From Armatimonadota bacterium (lineage in GTDB: Bacteria > Armatimonadota > UBA10988), in the NCBI GenBank assembly GCA_016183835.1, contig JACPDV010000283.1, positions 1-6,598 of the forward strand: a DNA stretch of 6,598 bases, given 5' to 3'. A model generated the notes under the pieces. It did no database searches, was not told where the DNA came from, and worked only from the letters and a program-made list of their open reading frames with translations. This document shows positions 5,047 to 6,598 of this stretch, piece after piece. Position 1 is the stretch's first letter; each line of letters starts with the position of its first letter. A program made the position numbers and the translations under genes.

Positions 5047-6598
5047 AGCAGCACCTCAACGGCGTCGCCGGCAGTCACCTGATCGTCGGTGACCTCCACG
5101 CGCAGCCGCACCCCGGAGGCGTCCCATGCCGCCCCACAACGCGCAACGAGGTCGTTCGGTTCGACAGCCATGCCGCCAACCAGCCGCGCCACCGGTAGCC
5201 CGGCGGACGTTCCGCCGCGCGGGCAGCTCAGCCGCCTCACCAGCCGCGTCGTGGTGAACGACTCCCCGCCGGAATCAGCGGTCACGCGCAGCGTCGCGTC
5301 CACGCCCCAGTCCGGCGCCGGCCCGGCGAACCGGATCTCGCGAGTCGATTGCGGGGGCAGCGGCTCGAACGCCTCCTCGCCACCAGCGAATCGCACACGA
5401 CCGGCAGCGGAGTGGTTGCCGGTGTTCTCGAGCCTCACCCCGATGCCGTCCTCCAGCGGCACCAGCCTCGCCTCGACGGTGGGCAGCCCGGTGAGCACCG
5501 CCCCCCGCAGCGCCGCGGCGAACGGCTCGGACTCCAGGCGGTAGGGCTCTAGGTAGACCGGCGCGGAGGTGACCGGGACGGCCACGCCGCCGACCACCGC
5601 ACGAAGCGGCAGCTCGCGGCCGAAAAGGTCCACCGCGCGGACCTGCCCGGGCGCCAGCGAGGGCACCACCTGCGCAGCGGCGGCCGGGTCGCGCTGGTGC
5701 CAAAGGCTGGCCAACGGGCGCCGGCCGGCCCAGCGGAGGCAGGTCACCCCACGCGCCAGCTTCACGGCCTCGCCGAGCGAGCGGCCACGGCTGCGGTCCA
5801 TCGCCTGGTCGAGCGCCGCCAGGGCCGGGAGCGGGTCGCCGTCGTAAGCGCACAGGTCGGGTCGCAGCCCCACCTCGGCCAGACTGTGATGCTCCGGGTC
5901 GTCTCGTGCCAGCTCGCCGGCGTACGCGAACCAGGCCGCCCCTGCGGCGCGGGCGAGAAGCACCGCGCGAGCGACGTAGGCCGCCTGCTCCAGTGGAGTC
6001 ACGCGTTGGGCCGCCGCTTCGGCCGCCGGTGAGGCCGCCAGACTCCGGTCCCACGGCTCCGCCACCCAGCCCTGCGCCAGCACGCCCACGGGCCGCTGCT
6101 CCGCACCCCTGGCCCGCGCCACCAGCGCGGCCAGCCCCGCGCCGCCACCGGTCTCCGGCGCCTCGGCGCCCAACCTCACGAGCGCGCCCGCCCCGCCCGG
6201 TCCGAAGGCCGCCGCCCGCCGGTCGCCCGCCCTCACGGCTTCGGCCGCCGGCTCAGCGGCCAGCTCCCATGCGGCGACCTGCCCGCCGTAGCGCCGCACC
6301 AGTTGCGTCAGCGCGGCCGGATCGGCAAGCTGGGGCAGCGCCGCCTGCGCCACGCCGCGCGCCCGGCGGACCGCCAGCAGGAGCCTGGCCTCGTCACCCG
6401 TGGGTCCGCCCGCCCGCGCCGCCGGCAGCCGGTGGAGCCCCAGCCGCAACAGATCAAACACCGCCCGTGAAGCGTCATCGCCGGGGTCGGTCGCCCCACC
6501 CCAGCGGTCAGGGTCGCCCAGCTCGAAGGTCGCGGCCACGGCGGTAGCATCCTCGGTGAGCTGCCTGCCGGCCACCTCGGCGGTGGCCACGACGCGCC
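5010..6598 (-). CDS. Glycoside hydrolase-like TIM-barrel protein with beta-sandwich and CBM9-like domains (5' partial, frameshifted near its 3' end)
   Basis: About 528 codons are visible and the frame stays open to the right edge, so the N-terminus (probably with a signal peptide) lies outside. Order seen: the second half of a clan-A-like (alpha/beta)8 barrel, with LVRRYGGQVAAWELAAEP, whose EP (Glu codon 6252-6254) matches the acid/base of the usual 'W-E-x-x-N-E-P'. Next comes GVLAQGW, where the usual 'T-E-x-G-W' nucleophile motif should be, then LEQAAYVARAVLLARAAGAAWF and DDPEHHSL, typical of strand 8. A strand ending VPVTSAPVYLEPY follows, as at the end of GH39-like barrels. Then a beta-sandwich linker region, and a CBM9-like domain from about LPVARLVGG to VTDDQVTAGDAVEVLL. 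A one-base loss at about 5046 diverts the frame into 11 wrong codons and a stop at 5010-5012; the true tail is at 4849-5046. Asn to Ala in the NEP motif and no evident nucleophile suggest a non-catalytic relative. The substrate is unknown. Confidence 0.72.
   Translation of the reverse strand, partial: RVVATAEVAGRQLTEDATAVAATFELGDPDRWGGATDPGDDASRAVFDLLRLGLHRLPAARAGGPTGDEARLLLAVRRARGVAQAALPQLADPAALTQLVRRYGGQVAAWELAAEPAAEAVRAGDRRAAAFGPGGAGALVRLGAEAPETGGGAGLAALVARARGAEQRPVGVLAQGWVAEPWDRSLAASPAAEAAAQRVTPLEQAAYVARAVLLARAAGAAWFAYAGELARDDPEHHSLAEVGLRPDLCAYDGDPLPALAALDQAMDRSRGRSLGEAVKLARGVTCLRWAGRRPLASLWHQRDPAAAAQVVPSLAPGQVRAVDLFGRELPLRAVVGGVAVPVTSAPVYLEPYRLESEPFAAALRGAVLTGLPTVEARLVPLEDGIGVRLENTGNHSAAGRVRFAGGEEAFEPLPPQSTREIRFAGPAPDWGVDATLRVTADSGGESFTTTRLVRRLSCPRGGTSAGLPVARLVGGMAVEPNDLVARCGAAWDASGVRLRVEVTDDQVTAGDAVEVLLTAWRARPRATR

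Noticed and set aside
5030..5060. Programmed ribosomal frameshift in the glycosidase-like gene
   Set aside because: No slippery heptamer or downstream pseudoknot is evident at the join; a one-base loss explains it more simply.
5906..6547. Pro/Arg-rich 213-codon plus-strand frame
   Set aside because: It is antisense to the glycosidase-like gene, with low-complexity Pro/Arg/Ala composition typical of a GC-rich shadow frame.

Overview
The window is high-GC bacterial DNA coding for carbohydrate metabolism. The organism is probably a Planctomycetota or Armatimonadota member, or a relative. This is an inference from gene types: a Tat-exported Gfo/Idh/MocA oxidoreductase, a planctomycete-like ApbE, an AP-endonuclease-2-like sugar isomerase, a ROK kinase and a glycosidase-like protein with a CBM9-like tail. 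The long palindromic and REP-like dispersed repeats also fit. No marker gene fixes the taxon.

Layout, left to right. Positions 3-89 (+) are the last 28 codons of an upstream gene, probably a second Gfo/Idh/MocA-type oxidoreductase. A perfect Shine-Dalgarno then leads into a complete Tat-signal oxidoreductase (107-1363, +). Two 85-bp copies of a hairpin-rich repeat fill most of 1364-1575. Next come apbE (1576-2475, +) and, overlapping it by one base, a sugar phosphate isomerase/epimerase gene (2475-3282, +). A consensus sigma-70-type promoter (3311-3340) drives a ROK kinase fused to a C-terminal Mth938-like domain (3377-4705, +). On the minus strand there is the 3' part of a large glycosidase-like gene entering from the right edge (6598 down to 5010; displaced tail to 4849). 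Just downstream of it is a 44-codon stub that starts like a phytanoyl-CoA dioxygenase (4790 down to 4656).

Functionally this looks like a sugar-processing neighbourhood: an exported oxidoreductase, a flavin-attaching enzyme for extracytoplasmic redox proteins, a sugar isomerase, a sugar kinase and a secreted glycosidase-like protein. Co-operation between them is inferred from proximity only.

The most striking feature is the density of lesions and insertions. apbE carries a long palindromic element inserted in frame and appears to lack two segments. The isomerase has a frame-changing deletion that removes the region of one metal ligand. The glycosidase-like gene has a single-base frameshift in its last domain. 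The dioxygenase gene is only a stub. The oxidoreductase and the ROK fusion are intact. The ROK-Mth938 fusion, in a ROK domain that has lost its zinc-binding cysteines, is the best candidate for something undescribed.
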